Positions 33,662 to 42,499 of a stretch of 64,000 nt of DNA are shown here, piece after piece. Below the pieces are notes generated by a model, which had not been told where the DNA came from, searched no databases, and saw only the letters and a list, made by a program, of their open reading frames with translations. The position numbers and the translations under genes were made by a program. The stretch's first letter is position 1. Every line of letters begins with the position of its first letter. Source of the stretch: Hoskinsella mucinilytica (GTDB lineage: Bacteria > Bacillota_I > Bacilli_A > Erysipelotrichales > Erysipelotrichaceae); the NCBI RefSeq assembly GCF_045223415.1, contig NZ_JBEQZJ010000001.1, forward strand, positions 99,975 through 163,974. Direction: 5' to 3'.

Positions 33662-34378
33662 ATGGATTTGGCAATCAAGACATTTCATCATATGAAAGAA
33701 AAGGCTCGAACAGTGAAGAAATCTACATGGATCATAACAGCGATATTCGTTGGTATCATGATCGCATCTGCCATCTATGCTCTTGGACATATGGATATGA
33801 AAGAAATCCTTACAAGTATGAATGAGCTTCCGATCTTATTGAAATATATGGTGATGATTGCCTTAATTTCATTACAGATATTTATGGCATTTCTTCCAGG
33901 TGAGCCTTTGGAACTGGCCAGTGGTTATCTTTTTGGTGCCTGGCAGGGTACTTTGATTTGTCTAATCGGTTCTTGTCTTGGTACCGCTATTGTTTATTTC
34001 ATAGTGAAAGTATTCAAACGTTCTGTGATCGATTTACTCTTTGATGAGAAAAAGGTGAATGAGGTAAGTGGATTATTTGCGAGCAAAAAGGGTATGATAT
34101 GGACTTTCGTATTATTTTTGATTCCGGGCAGTCCTAAAGATATCATGACTTATTTGGTTTCTTTAGGTAATATCAAACTGTTTCAATGGTTGATGCTGAC
34201 AACGATTGGTAGGATTCCAAGTATCGTAACATCGACTTTTCTATCAGGGTCTTTAAAGGAAGGAAATATTATTGGTGCCATCTTTGTCGCAATGATGACG
34301 ATCCTGTTGGTTGTCGGAGGAACACTGTTTTATAAAAAAATGGTAAAAACCAATGAAAAAGTACAAGAAATACTATAA
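33662..34378 (+). CDS. TVP38/TMEM64 (VTT-domain) membrane protein
   Basis: This 238-residue membrane protein has about five hydrophobic segments and a VTT/DedA-type domain. The motif FLPGEPLELASGYLFGAWQGT and the later FLIPGSPKDIMTYLVSLGNI are characteristic. Related proteins take part in lipid movement or proton-linked membrane homeostasis; the exact role here is unknown. GAAGGTG precedes ATG 33662. It is the first gene of an operon with a two-component system, which may sense an envelope state that this protein affects. Confidence 0.85.
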   Translation: MDLAIKTFHHMKEKARTVKKSTWIITAIFVGIMIASAIYALGHMDMKEILTSMNELPILLKYMVMIALISLQIFMAFLPGEPLELASGYLFGAWQGTLICLIGSCLGTAIVYFIVKVFKRSVIDLLFDEKKVNEVSGLFASKKGMIWTFVLFLIPGSPKDIMTYLVSLGNIKLFQWLMLTTIGRIPSIVTSTFLSGSLKEGNIIGAIFVAMMTILLVVGGTLFYKKMVKTNEKVQEIL

Positions 34379-34411
34379 AATAGAGTTCATAAAGCAAAGG
34401 AAGGGATCATA

Positions 34412-35119
34412 ATGAAACATACGATCTTATTGGTAGAGGATGAAAAAGGAATCAGAGAAACGGTAGCAATCTTTTTAAAGAATCAAGGCTATGATGTCTT
34501 ACAGGCAGAAAATGGAAAAGAAGGCTTGGAATTGATCAAACAACATGATGTCCATTTGGCAGTTGTGGATATTATGATGCCTGTTATGGATGGAATAACG
34601 ATGACGATGGAATTACGTCAACATTATGATTTCCCGGTACTTTTCTTAAGCGCAAAATCAGAAGATATGGATAAAATTACAGGATTGAATCTTGGCGCAG
34701 ACGATTATATTACGAAGCCATTTGAGCCAATGGAATTGATTGCAAGAGTAAATACCAATATCAGAAGATATGAACAGATTCTATCCTTAAAACAAAATGC
34801 GCTAGCACAAGAGAATGATCATTGTTTAAAGGTTGGCGGTTTAAAACTGGACACCTTTACCAAAGAAGTCTTTGTACATGATCAAGCCATTCGATTAACC
34901 GCAAAAGAGTTTGCGATCCTTGCCTTATTGATGAGATATCCGGGTCGAGTATATTCTGCGGAAGAAATTTATGAAGCTGTTTGGAATGAGGAAGCCATCA
35001 ATACGGAAACCATTATGGTACATGTAAGAAAACTAAGAGAAAAAATTGAAGTAAATCCAAAAAAACCGGAATATTTAAAAGTGGTATGGGGAATTGGATA
35101 TAAAATAGAAAAAGGATAG
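34412..35119 (+). CDS. OmpR family response regulator
   Basis: This 235-residue response regulator has a receiver domain (1-120) with phosphoacceptor Asp in VVDIMMPVMDG (about residue 54) and the conserved Lys in YITKPF. A C-terminal winged helix (about 140-232; LTAKEFAILALLMRYPGRVYS) completes it. AAAGGAAGGG precedes the ATG. It should be phosphorylated by the histidine kinase encoded 7 bases downstream. Direct TTTAGAA repeats before the operon are candidate binding sites. Confidence 0.95.
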   Translation: MKHTILLVEDEKGIRETVAIFLKNQGYDVLQAENGKEGLELIKQHDVHLAVVDIMMPVMDGITMTMELRQHYDFPVLFLSAKSEDMDKITGLNLGADDYITKPFEPMELIARVNTNIRRYEQILSLKQNALAQENDHCLKVGGLKLDTFTKEVFVHDQAIRLTAKEFAILALLMRYPGRVYSAEEIYEAVWNEEAINTETIMVHVRKLREKIEVNPKKPEYLKVVWGIGYKIEKG

Positions 35120-35126
35120 GTGGATT

Positions 35127-37259
35127 ATGAAGAAACAGAAAAAAATCTTTTCAGCTGTTTTTGCGGCCTTACTGGTGGTGATGACAAGCTGTGTTCTTAT
35201 CTTATATGATAATGTAAGAACAAATACCGATAACAATAAGATAAAAGATTTTATCAATACAAGATTAGATGAAACGTTACAGTTATTTACGCTTGCGAAG
35301 GCAAAAGAGATAGACCCTGATTATCAGATAATTTCTTATGGGGAAGACGTAGGGGATGAGATTCGTGCATTGGTAAATCAGGAATTGGAAAAAGCAATGA
35401 AAGAGGCTGTTTATTATTTGGAAAACGACCAAAACTTTGTATATGAAATAAAAAATAATCAAAAAACTTTATCTCATCACCAAGAACTTATCAAAGAAGA
35501 TGATGATAAAAATAGTTATCATCTTTACACCGTTATGCACTTTGATGAACAAGGAAAATTAGAATCAAAAGGAAATCAGAATTCTTTATATTATGATGAA
35601 TTTCCTTTAGAAAGAATATTGAATCGATATATAGAAATGGAGTATAGCAGTACAGGGATGGATGAAGTAAATAGTTATGTTATCAATGGAAGTCAAATTG
35701 ATATTGATGATATCAAACTGAATTTACCTAAAAATCTTGAAATCACTTATATTGTTCCTGAACAGCTTCAAATGGATGGTTACGTATATTCCTATATCAA
35801 TTCTTGGGAAATTTATAATAGCTTTACTGCTCTGGGACTCTTGATCGGTAGTGGTATTTTGGCATTATTTATATTGTTTTATCCTATTCGCATTGTAGAG
35901 GAAACACAGCCATTTGTAAGTGTGAAAAAATGGAAATCGGGAGTACAACTGGTCTTGTTAAGTACAGGAATCACCTTTGGGTTCATGGGGGTCATGATCC
36001 TAACAGGAAATACATTAAATGGCTATGTAGGACATCTTTTACAAAGCTATGAGATCGGATTTTCCGGATGGCTTGTGATGATTGCGAACTTTATCATATG
36101 GTTATTGACCTTCTATCTTATCGCAATCGCTATGTTTCAGATCAAATATATCTTTGTACATGGGTTCTGGCGTTATGTAAAAGAAGATACGTTTACCGGT
36201 AGTTTCATTCGATATGTAAAACGGAAAATCAATGCGCTTATGGAAGTGGATTTATCAAACAATGTACAAAAGCACTTGTTGAAGCTTGTATTGATTCATA
36301 TGATTATCATTATGGTGATTACGACCACTTGGATTGGTGGCTATGTGTTAAGTATCATTTATGCTGGATGCTTATTTGTTTGGTTGAAGAAAAAAACTGA
36401 TGTCATCCAACAGGATTATCATAAGGTTTCTAATGCAATGAAGGAGCTTGGAAACGGTAATTTTGAAGTGGAAATCAATGAAGATGCCGGTATGTTCAAT
36501 AGTTTAAAGGATGAATTCGGTCATATACGTTTAGGTTTTGAAAAAGCTGTTCAAGAAGAAACAAAGTCACAAAATATGAAAACAGAATTGATCAGTAATG
36601 TTTCTCATGATTTAAAAACACCGTTGACTTGTATCAAAAATTATATCGTATTACTACAAGATGATCATTTAGATGAAGCAACAAGGCATGAGTATTTAGA
36701 TAATTTAAATCAATATTCAAATCGTTTGACGACACTCATCGAGGATCTCTTTGATGTAAGTAAAGTGAATAGCGGCAATATGAAACTGGAACGAATGAAT
36801 ATCAATCTTGTGGCATTGATCGAACAGGCCCAAGCCGAATGTATGGAGCTGTTAGAGGAAAAAGAGCTTTGTATCGTCAGTAACTATGCAAGTCATGAGA
36901 TACAGCTGTATTTAGATGGTGGAAAAACCTATCGTATCTTTGAGAATTTGTTTACGAACATCGGAAAGTACGCTATGCCACATAGTAGGGTCTATATTGA
37001 TGTGAATGAAACAACCGATATGGTTCATATCGCCTTTAAGAATATCTCTTATGCGCAGATGAATTTCACTTCTGAGGAAATTGTAGATCGATTTGTAAGA
37101 GGAGATAAATCCAGACATGAAGGGGGAAGTGGATTAGGACTTGCTATTGTAAAAAGCTTTGTAGAGGTACAAGGTGGTAAATTTGAAATTCAGATCGACG
37201 GAGATTTGTTTAAAGCACTCATATCGTTTCCTAAAAACATAAAAGCACAGAAGGATTAG
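35127..37259 (+). CDS. Multi-pass sensor histidine kinase
   Basis: This 710-residue kinase has an N-terminal membrane segment (about 9-29), an extracellular region of about 200 residues, and then about six membrane segments (about 235-425). A HAMP-like linker, the HisKA domain (phospho-His in NVSHDLKTPLTC) and the HATPase domain follow. The ATPase G boxes are present (GGSGLGLAIVK), but the N box reads FENLFTNIGKYA, where His-Asn-type residues vary. The unusual mix of a large external loop and many membrane helices suggests sensing of an envelope signal. It partners the preceding regulator. The stop codon lies within the terminator stem. Confidence 0.93.
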   Translation: MKKQKKIFSAVFAALLVVMTSCVLILYDNVRTNTDNNKIKDFINTRLDETLQLFTLAKAKEIDPDYQIISYGEDVGDEIRALVNQELEKAMKEAVYYLENDQNFVYEIKNNQKTLSHHQELIKEDDDKNSYHLYTVMHFDEQGKLESKGNQNSLYYDEFPLERILNRYIEMEYSSTGMDEVNSYVINGSQIDIDDIKLNLPKNLEITYIVPEQLQMDGYVYSYINSWEIYNSFTALGLLIGSGILALFILFYPIRIVEETQPFVSVKKWKSGVQLVLLSTGITFGFMGVMILTGNTLNGYVGHLLQSYEIGFSGWLVMIANFIIWLLTFYLIAIAMFQIKYIFVHGFWRYVKEDTFTGSFIRYVKRKINALMEVDLSNNVQKHLLKLVLIHMIIIMVITTTWIGGYVLSIIYAGCLFVWLKKKTDVIQQDYHKVSNAMKELGNGNFEVEINEDAGMFNSLKDEFGHIRLGFEKAVQEETKSQNMKTELISNVSHDLKTPLTCIKNYIVLLQDDHLDEATRHEYLDNLNQYSNRLTTLIEDLFDVSKVNSGNMKLERMNINLVALIEQAQAECMELLEEKELCIVSNYASHEIQLYLDGGKTYRIFENLFTNIGKYAMPHSRVYIDVNETTDMVHIAFKNISYAQMNFTSEEIVDRFVRGDKSRHEGGSGLGLAIVKSFVEVQGGKFEIQIDGDLFKALISFPKNIKAQKD

Positions 37260-37281
37260 GCGAAAGCTTAATCCTTTTGTT
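37251..37281 (+). terminator. Intrinsic terminator after the histidine kinase gene
   Basis: AAGGATTA (37251-37258) and TAATCCTT (37269-37276) pair across a 10-base loop, then a T-rich tract. The left arm overlaps the stop codon. Confidence 0.75.
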
Positions 37282-37362
37282 TAGAAATTCTTAAGTTTTT
37301 TCAGCACTTGTTTTGAAGAATCTATGGTTAAAATATGAGGTATAGGAAAAGGAGTCAAGGCG

Positions 37363-37533
37363 ATGAATGATAAGATGAGATATGGTATTTTGGGGATACT
37401 GTTTACGATAATGGGAATCTTGGTATGTTTCAAATGCTTAAAAGCCCAAGCAATTCAAGAGGTCGTATTAGGCGCTGCTAGTTTGATTGCAGGGATGTAT
37501 TATTTCTTTCTACTGGGTAAACAGGAATCATAA
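37363..37533 (+). CDS. Small two-segment membrane protein (56 residues)
   Basis: ATG at 37363 is preceded by AAAAGGAG (37347-37354) with an 8-base gap, a strong ribosome binding site. The frame encodes 56 residues and ends at TAA 37531-37533. Two hydrophobic helices (about 8-22 and 34-51) flank a short CFKCLKAQ loop with two cysteines. I do not recognise a family. A TTTAGAA element (37280-37286) like those before the two-component operon lies upstream, so the response regulator may control it. The gene is easily missed because of its size, but start signal and composition support it. Confidence 0.65.
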   Translation: MNDKMRYGILGILFTIMGILVCFKCLKAQAIQEVVLGAASLIAGMYYFFLLGKQES

Positions 37534-37615
37534 AGATTTAAGTGAACATCATGATGACATTTTTTTGTATTCGCTTACATTTTGTTTAAGTTGCTAGTGA
37601 AAAGGGATGGAAATG

Positions 37616-37624
37616 TGCTATAAT
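37616..37624 (+). promoter_or_regulatory. Extended -10 promoter of the phospho-sugar mutase gene
   Basis: TGCTATAAT at 37616-37624 matches TGnTATAAT; no good -35 box is visible. Transcription would start about 25 bases before the ATG at 37656. Confidence 0.6.
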
Positions 37625-37655
37625 GGAAACAGCTAAACAGAAAGGACGATAGAAT

Positions 37656-39350
37656 ATGTACAAAGATGTTTATGAAAGATGGTTACATCATCCTAACCTA
37701 GATCCTTCTTATAAAGAAGTGCTTGAAACCATGGATGAAACAGAAAAATCTGATGCGTTTTATACAACGATAGAATTCGGTACTGCAGGTATGAGGGGAT
37801 TGCTTGGACCTGGTACCAATAGAATCAACCTTCACACGATCCGTAAAGCAAATGTTGGGTTTGCTGAATATATTGTAGCTCATGGAAAAGAAGCTATGGA
37901 GCGTGGCGTTGCGATTGGCTATGATAATCGTCATATGTCTTATGAATTCGCAATGGATTCCGCAAAAGTTTTGGCTACTTACAATATTCGCAGTTATGTG
38001 TTTGAAAGCTTGAGACCAACACCTGAGCTTAGCTTTGCGGTACGTCATTTCCATTGTTTCGGTGGTATCATGGTGACTGCCTCTCATAATCCTAAGGAAT
38101 ATAATGGATATAAATTATATGATGAAAAAGGATGTCAATTGGTTCCGGCATTGGCTCAACAGGTCATTGATCGTGTCAATGCAGTTGAGGATGAGCTTGC
38201 AATTACTGCAACGCCTAGTGCAGAACAAGAAGCTTTGATTACCGTAATTGGTAAAGCAGTAGATGAAGAATATTACGAAAATGTATTGAGCATTCAGTTA
38301 AATCCTAATGTAAATAAAGATCATATCAAAATTATTTTTACACCAGAACATGGAACTGCCAATATTCCGGTAAAAGAAGTATATACAAGAGCAGGATATC
38401 ATTTCGTAGCTGTTGAAGAACAATGTACACCAGACCCTGATTTCTCTTGTACACCTACGCCAAATCCAGAGGAAAAGGGAGCGTATGATTTGGCATTGGA
38501 ATATGCGAAACGAGAAGATGCCGATATCATTCTTGTATGTGATCCTGATGCAGATCGTATGGGTGTCGGTGTAAAGCATAAAGGAGAATGGCATTTATTG
38601 ACAGGTAATCAAAGTGGTGCAGTATTGATCGAATATATTTTCTCTCAGCTTATGGATAAAGATCGTATGCCAAACAATCCGGTAATGTTTAATACCGTGG
38701 TAACAGGAGATCTTGGAGAAAAGATTGCGGATAAATATGGCGTTGCGACAGAAAAGACACTAACCGGATTTAAATTTATCGGTGAGAAAGTCGCAAAATA
38801 CGAAAAAACAAATGAAAAACAATATGTGTTTGGATATGAAGAAAGCTATGGCTCTTTGATCAAACCGTTTGTACGTGATAAGGATGCTCCACAGGCTTGT
38901 TTGATGTTGGCAGAAGCAGCATGTTATTATCATGAATTAGGTAAGACATTGGTAGATGTATTATATGATCTATATGCAGAACTTGGTTATTATGAAGAAA
39001 GTCAAACATCTTTGAAACTAGCGGGACAAGAAGGGGCTGCACGAATTCAGGAAATTCTTGCGACACTTCGCACCAGCAATGTAGAAGAAATCAACGGTGT
39101 AAAAGTAACACGTTTTGAGGATTATAAAGAATCTCGTATTGTGGAAGATGGTAAAGAAAGTGAACTAAGCGGGTTTACAAAATCAGATGTATTAAAATAT
39201 TATTTGGCAGATGGAAGTTGGATTGCTATTCGACCAAGTGGAACGGAGCCAAAATGTAAATTCTACTATTGTGTAAAAGGTACTTCTTTAGAGGATGCAC
39301 ATACAAAAACATTAGAATTCCAAAAAGCTGTAGAAAAAATGATAGAATAA
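37656..39350 (+). CDS. pgcA: Phosphoglucomutase/phosphomannomutase (phospho-sugar mutase)
   Basis: This 564-residue member of the alpha-D-phosphohexomutase family interconverts hexose 1- and 6-phosphates. The phosphoserine loop TASHNPKEYNGYK (about residue 145), the magnesium loop DPDADRMG, the sugar-selecting loop GYEESYG and the phosphate-binding RPSGTEPK are all intact. The length matches the long Firmicute type (PgcA of Bacillus). It links sugar uptake to glycogen and envelope glycan precursors, including the branching enzyme encoded 9 kb downstream. It is monocistronic with its own promoter and terminator. AAAGGACG lies before the ATG. Confidence 0.95.
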   Translation: MYKDVYERWLHHPNLDPSYKEVLETMDETEKSDAFYTTIEFGTAGMRGLLGPGTNRINLHTIRKANVGFAEYIVAHGKEAMERGVAIGYDNRHMSYEFAMDSAKVLATYNIRSYVFESLRPTPELSFAVRHFHCFGGIMVTASHNPKEYNGYKLYDEKGCQLVPALAQQVIDRVNAVEDELAITATPSAEQEALITVIGKAVDEEYYENVLSIQLNPNVNKDHIKIIFTPEHGTANIPVKEVYTRAGYHFVAVEEQCTPDPDFSCTPTPNPEEKGAYDLALEYAKREDADIILVCDPDADRMGVGVKHKGEWHLLTGNQSGAVLIEYIFSQLMDKDRMPNNPVMFNTVVTGDLGEKIADKYGVATEKTLTGFKFIGEKVAKYEKTNEKQYVFGYEESYGSLIKPFVRDKDAPQACLMLAEAACYYHELGKTLVDVLYDLYAELGYYEESQTSLKLAGQEGAARIQEILATLRTSNVEEINGVKVTRFEDYKESRIVEDGKESELSGFTKSDVLKYYLADGSWIAIRPSGTEPKCKFYYCVKGTSLEDAHTKTLEFQKAVEKMIE

Positions 39351-39355
39351 AGTGT

Positions 39356-39384
39356 AAAAGGTGCTGATTTTCAGCATCTTTTCT
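39356..39384 (+). terminator. Intrinsic terminator after the mutase gene
   Basis: GGTGCTGA (39360-39367) pairs with TCAGCATC (39371-39378, one G-U), extended by AAAA/TTTT, then a T tract. Confidence 0.8.
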
Positions 39385-39474
39385 GATTTTTTTTTGTAAT
39401 ATCATTTTTCATTTACATGTATGATATACTAACGAAGTCTATGAAGGCAATTTAGATGAGAGGAGATTATCAAT

Positions 39475-39945
39475 ATGAAAAAATTAATCGTTGCATTATG
39501 TGCATTGGTTGTACTTGGAGGGTGTGCATCAGGATCAAAGGAAGTTAAGACAGCATCATGTACCAGCAAAATAGACCAGAACGGCATTGTTCTTGACATG
39601 AAAATTGATTTTGATTACGAAGGGGAAAAAATTGTGAAACAGGTTCAAAAGGGAGTCATTTCTACTGAAGATGATTCTATCTATCAACAGATGAAAGCTA
39701 TGATGGAAGCACAAGGTTATGCTGATAAATCAAAAGATATGGATGGTGTAACATACGAATTGAAAAATGATGATGCAAAAAAGACAATTACTGAAAACTT
39801 ATCCATTGACTTAACGAAAATTTCAGGAAAAGATTATAAGATTTTGACCAATGGGGAAGCGGAGACCGGTGATGGAAAATTCATTATGGATTTAAATAAA
39901 ACAATCGATGGATTCAAGGATCAAGGTTATACTTGCGCATTATAA
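39475..39945 (+). CDS. DUF1307-like lipoprotein
   Basis: This 156-residue secreted lipoprotein has a signal peptide ending in the lipobox VLGGC with Cys17 as lipidation site. The mature part has the look of the DUF1307 (YehR-type) family, small lipoproteins of unknown function: a CTSKIDQNGIVLDMKIDFDYEGEKI opening, a second Cys near the C-terminus and an alternating strand pattern. GAGGAG precedes the ATG. It is flanked by terminators, so it is transcribed alone. Confidence 0.8.
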   Translation: MKKLIVALCALVVLGGCASGSKEVKTASCTSKIDQNGIVLDMKIDFDYEGEKIVKQVQKGVISTEDDSIYQQMKAMMEAQGYADKSKDMDGVTYELKNDDAKKTITENLSIDLTKISGKDYKILTNGEAETGDGKFIMDLNKTIDGFKDQGYTCAL

Positions 39946-39952
39946 GAATGAT

Positions 39953-39984
39953 AAAAGATATCAGATGGACTGGTATCTTTTTTT
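39953..39984 (+). terminator. Intrinsic terminator after the lipoprotein gene
   Basis: AAAAGATATCA pairs with TGGTATCTTTT (one G-U) across a 7-base loop, followed by T residues. Confidence 0.8.
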
Positions 39985-40009
39985 CATATAGTTTTATAAC
40001 AAAGTGTTG

Positions 40010-40015
40010 TATAAT
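40010..40015 (+). promoter_or_regulatory. Promoter -10 of the small-protein gene
   Basis: TATAAT at 40010-40015. Transcription near 40022 excludes the GTG at 40004 as start and supports ATG 40043. No good -35 box. Confidence 0.5.
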
Positions 40016-40042
40016 ATTACTATAGAAAGAACGGTGACTAGG

Positions 40043-40291
40043 ATGAAAAAAGCAGTAAAACTATTAGGTATCGCTACCGCAGGTGTAGTAGCAGGGGCGG
40101 CTATTTCATTTGTAAAGGATTATCATACAATGAAAAAAATGCAAGAAAAACTAGATAAGATGCCTGTGAATATGATGAAGAAAAAAATGGCTAAAATCAA
40201 AAGAAAAGAGGATCATATGACGATTGAGGTTCCTGATCATATGATGTTAGCAGACAAGTTGAGGGTATGTGCCAGAATCTTAAAGAACTAA
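40043..40291 (+). CDS. Small membrane-associated protein of unknown function
   Basis: This 82-residue protein has an N-terminal glycine/alanine-rich hydrophobic helix (about 6-24). A very basic stretch follows (many Lys between 30 and 55), then a short C-terminal region with two His-Met motifs (DHMT, DHMM). I do not recognise it. It looks like an inner-face membrane peptide or an envelope-stress small protein. The start at 40043 is supported by GGTGA five bases upstream and by the position of the -10 box. Confidence 0.65.
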   Translation: MKKAVKLLGIATAGVVAGAAISFVKDYHTMKKMQEKLDKMPVNMMKKKMAKIKRKEDHMTIEVPDHMMLADKLRVCARILKN

Positions 40292-40293
40292 AG

Positions 40294-40318
40294 AAAAGAC
40301 TTCAAAATGAAGTCTTTT
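40294..40318. terminator. Bidirectional terminator between convergent genes
   Basis: A perfect 11-bp stem AAAAGACTTCA (40294-40304) / TGAAGTCTTTT (40308-40318) carries A and T tracts on both sides. It serves the small protein on + and the LicR-type gene on -, whose stop codon it touches. Confidence 0.88.
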
Positions 40319-42236
40319 ATATATGCTCTTGATAGGAAATACTAGTATAAACAAGTTGTTCGAAATCTTGAAAGCTTTGACATTCTTTTGCGGCTTCCAT
40401 AACGGTATCATTGCTGAATAGGATGACCAAGGCTTCATATAGATCATGAAAGATTTTTTTATCTACCTTATTGATTGCGACAAGTAATACAATATGTACG
40501 ATCTGACTACCCCATAAAATTCCCTGTTTAGAAACAGCCACGGAAATACAAGTTTTCCATGCTTCCATTTCCATCGCATGAGGAATTGCAATATTCACAA
40601 AACCTGTAGAAGCCGCAAGTTCACGAATCATTACTTTTTCCTCAAACTCATGATTGACATATTCCATATCTTCCATTTTCTGACATAAAGCATGAATCAC
40701 ATCATCCCGTTTTGCTGGAATAGGATCATATAAAAATAGCTCCTTAGAAAAGAAATCATGAAAGTTCTTCTTCAATATATAATTTTTTTGATTCATTTTC
40801 AGATTTTCTATGGTGGTTTGAAGATTAGAAAAGCTGGTTTCGGATTTAAAAGGTGGAATCATACATACTTCACGATGAATCGGCTGTTTCAATGGTATCG
40901 TGGTAATGAGTAGATCATAATGAAGTGGAGCCAATTCATCCTCATAAGAAACGGTTTGTATGATATTGATTTGATTACCGAAATCCATTAGTAAGCCGTT
41001 ATAGATCGAGGTCGTAATGTTCATATAATCAGGACATAACAAAACACATCTTAGTTTGCTGTCATTTGTTTTTTGTCGTTCTATTTCTGCACCGATATGA
41101 AGTGCCAGAAACGTAACCTCATCCTCATTGATATCTACATGATAGCGATGCATGAGCTCTAAGGAAATAAAGATTGCAATGTCATAAACCGTGGGACAGC
41201 TAGCTTTGATGGCATCGACCATTGGGTTTTTGGTATAGGTTTTATGATGTGCACGAAGTAATAAATTTTTCAGATGAAGAGAGAAAGGTGTCACAAAACT
41301 TTCTTGATTCAAATCAATCAAATAACTTTCATTCACTTTATCGACGATATCTTTTGTTAATTGTAAGATATCTTCTCCTACCAAACGTTTTAGGCTATCT
41401 TTGGAACTAGGCATAGAAAAATTAGCGTTTGTTTTGAAAAGCATATAAATTTCGAACTGTTCATTTTTATTAAATTTGATATGAAACGTTTGTTCTAATT
41501 GTTCACATAACTCTGATACAAGTGAGCGCTCTATGTCGCTTTCAATGATAAAATCTTCCTTTTGTGTATCTACAAAATTGCCTTCTTTCATACGGTCGAT
41601 GATAATGGTAAAGTGTAATAATAAATTGACAAAAGCAAAGTCATTGATATAATACTGATACTTTTGAAAGGTCGTATGGATGATGGAAGTGATCGCATCA
41701 ATGGATATGTTTGAAAAGCTGTCTTTGATCATACTGGAATCCATAAATTGTTGTTCAGTTTCTTCATACATGACATAGCTAACAAGTTTTCGTTTGTCTT
41801 TTTCTGAACCATGTATTTTAACTGCATCATTTTCACAGGTGAAATGAACATGAAAGTTCGCAAAGGTTTTGTTCATTTTGGCGATATCTGCTTTGATGGT
41901 GGAATAACTGACATAAAGACTGTCACAAAGATCAAAGATATCAACATGAGAACTATGTCCCAACATAATTGCTTTGATGATATAGAAGCCACGTTGTTCA
42001 CTTGTTTGCGGTAGCTCTTCTTCCTTTATAGATAACAATTCTCTTGCAGCATTTTTTTGAATCGTATAGCCATGCTTGCTTGATAAGATCGCTTTCTCTT
42101 TACTTAGCAGATTGATTTCAATAACATAGTTTTTTACAGAGCGTGTGGAAATAGATAACGCTGCTGCCAATTCTTTACTGGTAGCAGAGTTATGATCCAT
42201 GAGATAGTTTAATAATTCAATATGCTTTTTCTTCAT
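40317..42236 (-). CDS. licR: LicR-type PRD-containing transcriptional activator
   Basis: This 639-residue regulator of the BglG/MtlR/LicR class begins with an N-terminal HTH (about 1-60; TSKELAAALSISTRSVKNYV) and a second HTH (about 85-150). Two PRD domains (about 180-390), an EIIB-like segment (about 395-480) and a C-terminal EIIA domain of the fructose/mannitol type (about 495-635) follow. The EIIA domain has an IPHA phospho-His site. PTS phosphorylation of PRDs and the EIIA domain sets activity according to substrate and carbon status. It is divergent from a lichenan/cellobiose PTS operon, as licR is in Bacillus, and should activate it through the repeats at 42311-42364. AAGGAG precedes its ATG. 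Confidence 0.9.
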   Translation of the reverse strand: MKKKHIELLNYLMDHNSATSKELAAALSISTRSVKNYVIEINLLSKEKAILSSKHGYTIQKNAARELLSIKEEELPQTSEQRGFYIIKAIMLGHSSHVDIFDLCDSLYVSYSTIKADIAKMNKTFANFHVHFTCENDAVKIHGSEKDKRKLVSYVMYEETEQQFMDSSMIKDSFSNISIDAITSIIHTTFQKYQYYINDFAFVNLLLHFTIIIDRMKEGNFVDTQKEDFIIESDIERSLVSELCEQLEQTFHIKFNKNEQFEIYMLFKTNANFSMPSSKDSLKRLVGEDILQLTKDIVDKVNESYLIDLNQESFVTPFSLHLKNLLLRAHHKTYTKNPMVDAIKASCPTVYDIAIFISLELMHRYHVDINEDEVTFLALHIGAEIERQKTNDSKLRCVLLCPDYMNITTSIYNGLLMDFGNQINIIQTVSYEDELAPLHYDLLITTIPLKQPIHREVCMIPPFKSETSFSNLQTTIENLKMNQKNYILKKNFHDFFSKELFLYDPIPAKRDDVIHALCQKMEDMEYVNHEFEEKVMIRELAASTGFVNIAIPHAMEMEAWKTCISVAVSKQGILWGSQIVHIVLLVAINKVDKKIFHDLYEALVILFSNDTVMEAAKECQSFQDFEQLVYTSISYQEHI

Positions 42237-42286
42237 ACGATTAGTCTCCTTAAACAGCCATGCGATATATATTATTATAAATTAGA

Positions 42287-42302
42287 GTCAAAGCGGTTAC
42301 AA
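42287..42302. promoter_or_regulatory. cre-like site between licR and the PTS operon
   Basis: GTCAAAGCGGTTACAA resembles the CcpA consensus with some mismatches. It lies in the divergent control region. Confidence 0.4.
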
Positions 42303-42310
42303 CTGAAAAA

Positions 42311-42364
42311 TTTCACCACATGGTGCAAAGAATTGAGTGATGAATTTGCACGATATGGTGCAAA
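42311..42364 (+). promoter_or_regulatory. Two probable LicR operator sites
   Basis: Site 2, TTTGCAC (42345-42351) / GTGCAAA (42358-42364), is a perfect inverted repeat. Site 1 (42311-42329), TTTCACC-ACAT-GGTGCAAA, is the same palindrome with one base missing in the left arm. The shared ATGGTGCAAA starts are 35 bases apart. A weak promoter (TTGAGA 42372-42377, AATAAT 42395-42400, 17 apart) follows, as expected for activation. Confidence 0.6.
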
Positions 42365-42391
42365 ACATAAGTTGAGAAAGGAAATGAATTC

Positions 42392-42499
42392 ATGAATAAT
42401 ATAGGTGTACGAGGTACGAAAGCTTACAAAAGCGGAAAGGAGATCTTACCTCATGGAAAAAATGTTTATCATGTTATGTTGTGGTGCTGGGATGTCTAG
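42392..42499 (+). CDS. Possible 35-residue leader peptide overlapping EIIB
   Basis: ATG 42392 has AAAGGA upstream and opens a 35-codon frame that ends at TAG 42497-42499, overlapping the first 15 codons of the EIIB gene in another frame. It could couple translation of EIIB. If the promoter at 42395 is right the start would be lost, so this is uncertain. Confidence 0.2.
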   Translation: MNNIGVRGTKAYKSGKEILPHGKNVYHVMLWCWDV

